Assembly (NCBI RefSeq): GCF_000374165.1 | Contig: NZ_KB893716.1 | Location: forward strand, 62,001 to 126,000 | Origin: Parafrankia elaeagni | Lineage (GTDB): Bacteria; Actinomycetota; Actinomycetes; Frankiales; Frankiaceae | Direction of reading: 5' to 3' | Length of the DNA: 64,000 bases | In this document: in pieces, positions 63,046 to 64,000 of the stretch | Layout of the letters: the number at the start of each line of letters is the position of its first letter | How positions within the stretch are numbered: the first letter of the stretch is position 1 | Program-made: the position numbers and the translations under genes | The notes under the pieces: model-generated | Told to the model about the DNA's origin: nothing | Seen by the model: only the letters and a program-made list of their open reading frames with translations | The model's database searches: none

Positions 63046-64000
63046 ATGATGTTTCGTAGGACCCGATTAACGGTTGGCGCGGCCGTGTGCGCGATAGCCC
63101 TCGCCCTCGGGGCGTGTGGGGGTGGCGGCGACTCCGGTCCGGGTCCGTCCGCAGGCGCGACCGGGGAGCCGGTCGCCGGCGGCGAAGGGCGCCTGCTGCT
63201 GCTGGCTGAACCGCGCACACTCGACCCGGCCATTCTGGGTAATGGCTACGCCACCCTCGCCGTGCTGGGGAACGCCCTCTACGGCAGCCTGATGATCAGC
63301 AACGATGACGGCGCCGTCGAGTACAAGATGGCCGAGTCGTTCGAGACCACTGACAAGGGCAGGACCTTCACCCTCACACTTCGTGACGGGCTGGTCTTCT
63401 CCGACGGAACCCCACTCAATGCCGAGGCCGTCAAGTTCAACTGGGACCGGCTGAAGGACCCGGCGACCCGGGCCGTCAACCTCGCCGAGGCGTCCGACAT
63501 CGACTCCACCGAGGTCGTGGACGCCGTGACCCTCAAGGTCACCCTCGTGAACCCGGTGCCCGCCTTCGCCCAGTCCATCGTCACCTCCACGCTGAACTGG
63601 ATCGGCTCGCCCGCCGCCCTGCAGAAGGGGGCGCAGTCCTTCGACGCCGCGCCCATCGGCGCCGGGCCGTTCATCCTGGAGAGCTGGACCCGCCAAGCCG
63701 ACCTCAAGCTGGTCAAAAACCCGCGCTACTGGGACGCTCCCAAGCCCTACCTCGAGCGGTTGACGATGCGCACCGCGACGGAAACGAACCAGCGGTACAA
63801 CACGGTGCTCACCGGCGGTGCCGATCTGGCCATCGAGTCCAGCCCGGTCAACCTCGACAAAGCCGAGCAGGCGGGCCTGGCCACCGACGTCATGGATCTC
63901 AGTGGCGGGCTCTTCCTGGCGATGAACACCCGCCGGGCGCCGTTCGACGACATCCGCGCCCGCCGGGCCGTCGCTGCCGCGCTGGACCTGGAAGCGGTGA
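63046..64000 (+). CDS. Family 5 extracellular solute-binding lipoprotein (3' end outside window)
   Basis: At least 318 residues are visible. The signal peptide with LALGAC gives a lipoprotein Cys near residue 24. Then RTLDPAILG, SFETTDKGRTFTLTLRDG and the DGTPLNAEAVKFNWDR block identify a peptide/nickel (DppA/OppA-type) binding protein. GGAAGG precedes the ATG pair at 63046/63049. Permease and ATPase genes would be expected beyond the window. It follows the LuxEC pair by about 190 bases. Confidence 0.9.
   Translation, partial: MMFRRTRLTVGAAVCAIALALGACGGGGDSGPGPSAGATGEPVAGGEGRLLLLAEPRTLDPAILGNGYATLAVLGNALYGSLMISNDDGAVEYKMAESFETTDKGRTFTLTLRDGLVFSDGTPLNAEAVKFNWDRLKDPATRAVNLAEASDIDSTEVVDAVTLKVTLVNPVPAFAQSIVTSTLNWIGSPAALQKGAQSFDAAPIGAGPFILESWTRQADLKLVKNPRYWDAPKPYLERLTMRTATETNQRYNTVLTGGADLAIESSPVNLDKAEQAGLATDVMDLSGGLFLAMNTRRAPFDDIRARRAVAAALDLEAV

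Overview
The window is very GC-rich, with GTG starts and tightly overlapping stop/start codons. Its regulators are typical of filamentous actinobacteria: large BTAD-ATPases and many TetR proteins. It is most likely chromosomal DNA of an Actinomycetota member. Gene content and the style of the insertion-sequence remnants suggest Frankiaceae (Frankia or a relative), but that is inference. No tRNA, rRNA, CRISPR array, replication origin or intact mobile element was seen.

Layout. 3-5015: a minus-strand operon of a membrane-anchored trypsin-like protease, a MoxR AAA+ ATPase, a DUF58 protein and two VWA membrane proteins. 5243-7307: an aldo/keto reductase and a zinc alcohol dehydrogenase. 7462-9703: a decayed patch with a frameshifted SDR, an amidohydrolase C-terminus, a broken methyltransferase and a transposase scrap. 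9704-23247: a bile-acid-symporter-family transporter, then two similar modules, each with a giant BTAD-ATPase regulator, a small alpha/beta hydrolase and transporters (MMPL, MFS). 23353-25976: a damaged acyl-CoA ligase, an enoyl-CoA hydratase tail and an IS4-like transposase tail. 26062-29142: a two-component system followed by a PAP2 phosphatase.

29167-36384: a six-gene catabolic-looking operon (CoA-transferase, SDR, flavin/PNPOx-like protein, amidohydrolase, P450, aldo/keto reductase). A divergent TetR gene faces it across two near-identical 21-bp palindromes. 36392-39244: hydrolases and a TetR with a strong operator. 39597-43637: a ROK regulator divergent from xylA-xylB. 43849-50158: small genes, two TetR genes, a degenerate orphan ABC ATPase and a branched-chain-type binding protein.

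50159-53876: a TetR divergent from an acyl-CoA dehydrogenase (frameshifted), an aminoglycoside-phosphotransferase-like kinase and an SDR. This trio recalls 4-hydroxyacyl-CoA catabolism (LvaC/LvaA/LvaD; ACAD10/11). 54023-58045: an SGNH hydrolase, a junction between two truncated genes, a glycosyltransferase and a LuxR remnant. 58368-62852: a TetR-SDR pair, in which the SDR appears to start at CTG, divergent from a LuxE-like acyl-protein synthetase and LuxC-like acyl-CoA reductase pair without luciferase genes. 63046-64000: a family 5 solute-binding lipoprotein cut by the window edge.

Two themes stand out. About a dozen genes are broken or decayed, while neighbouring operons are intact. Several TetR genes sit opposite catabolic operons with clearly visible palindromic operators.
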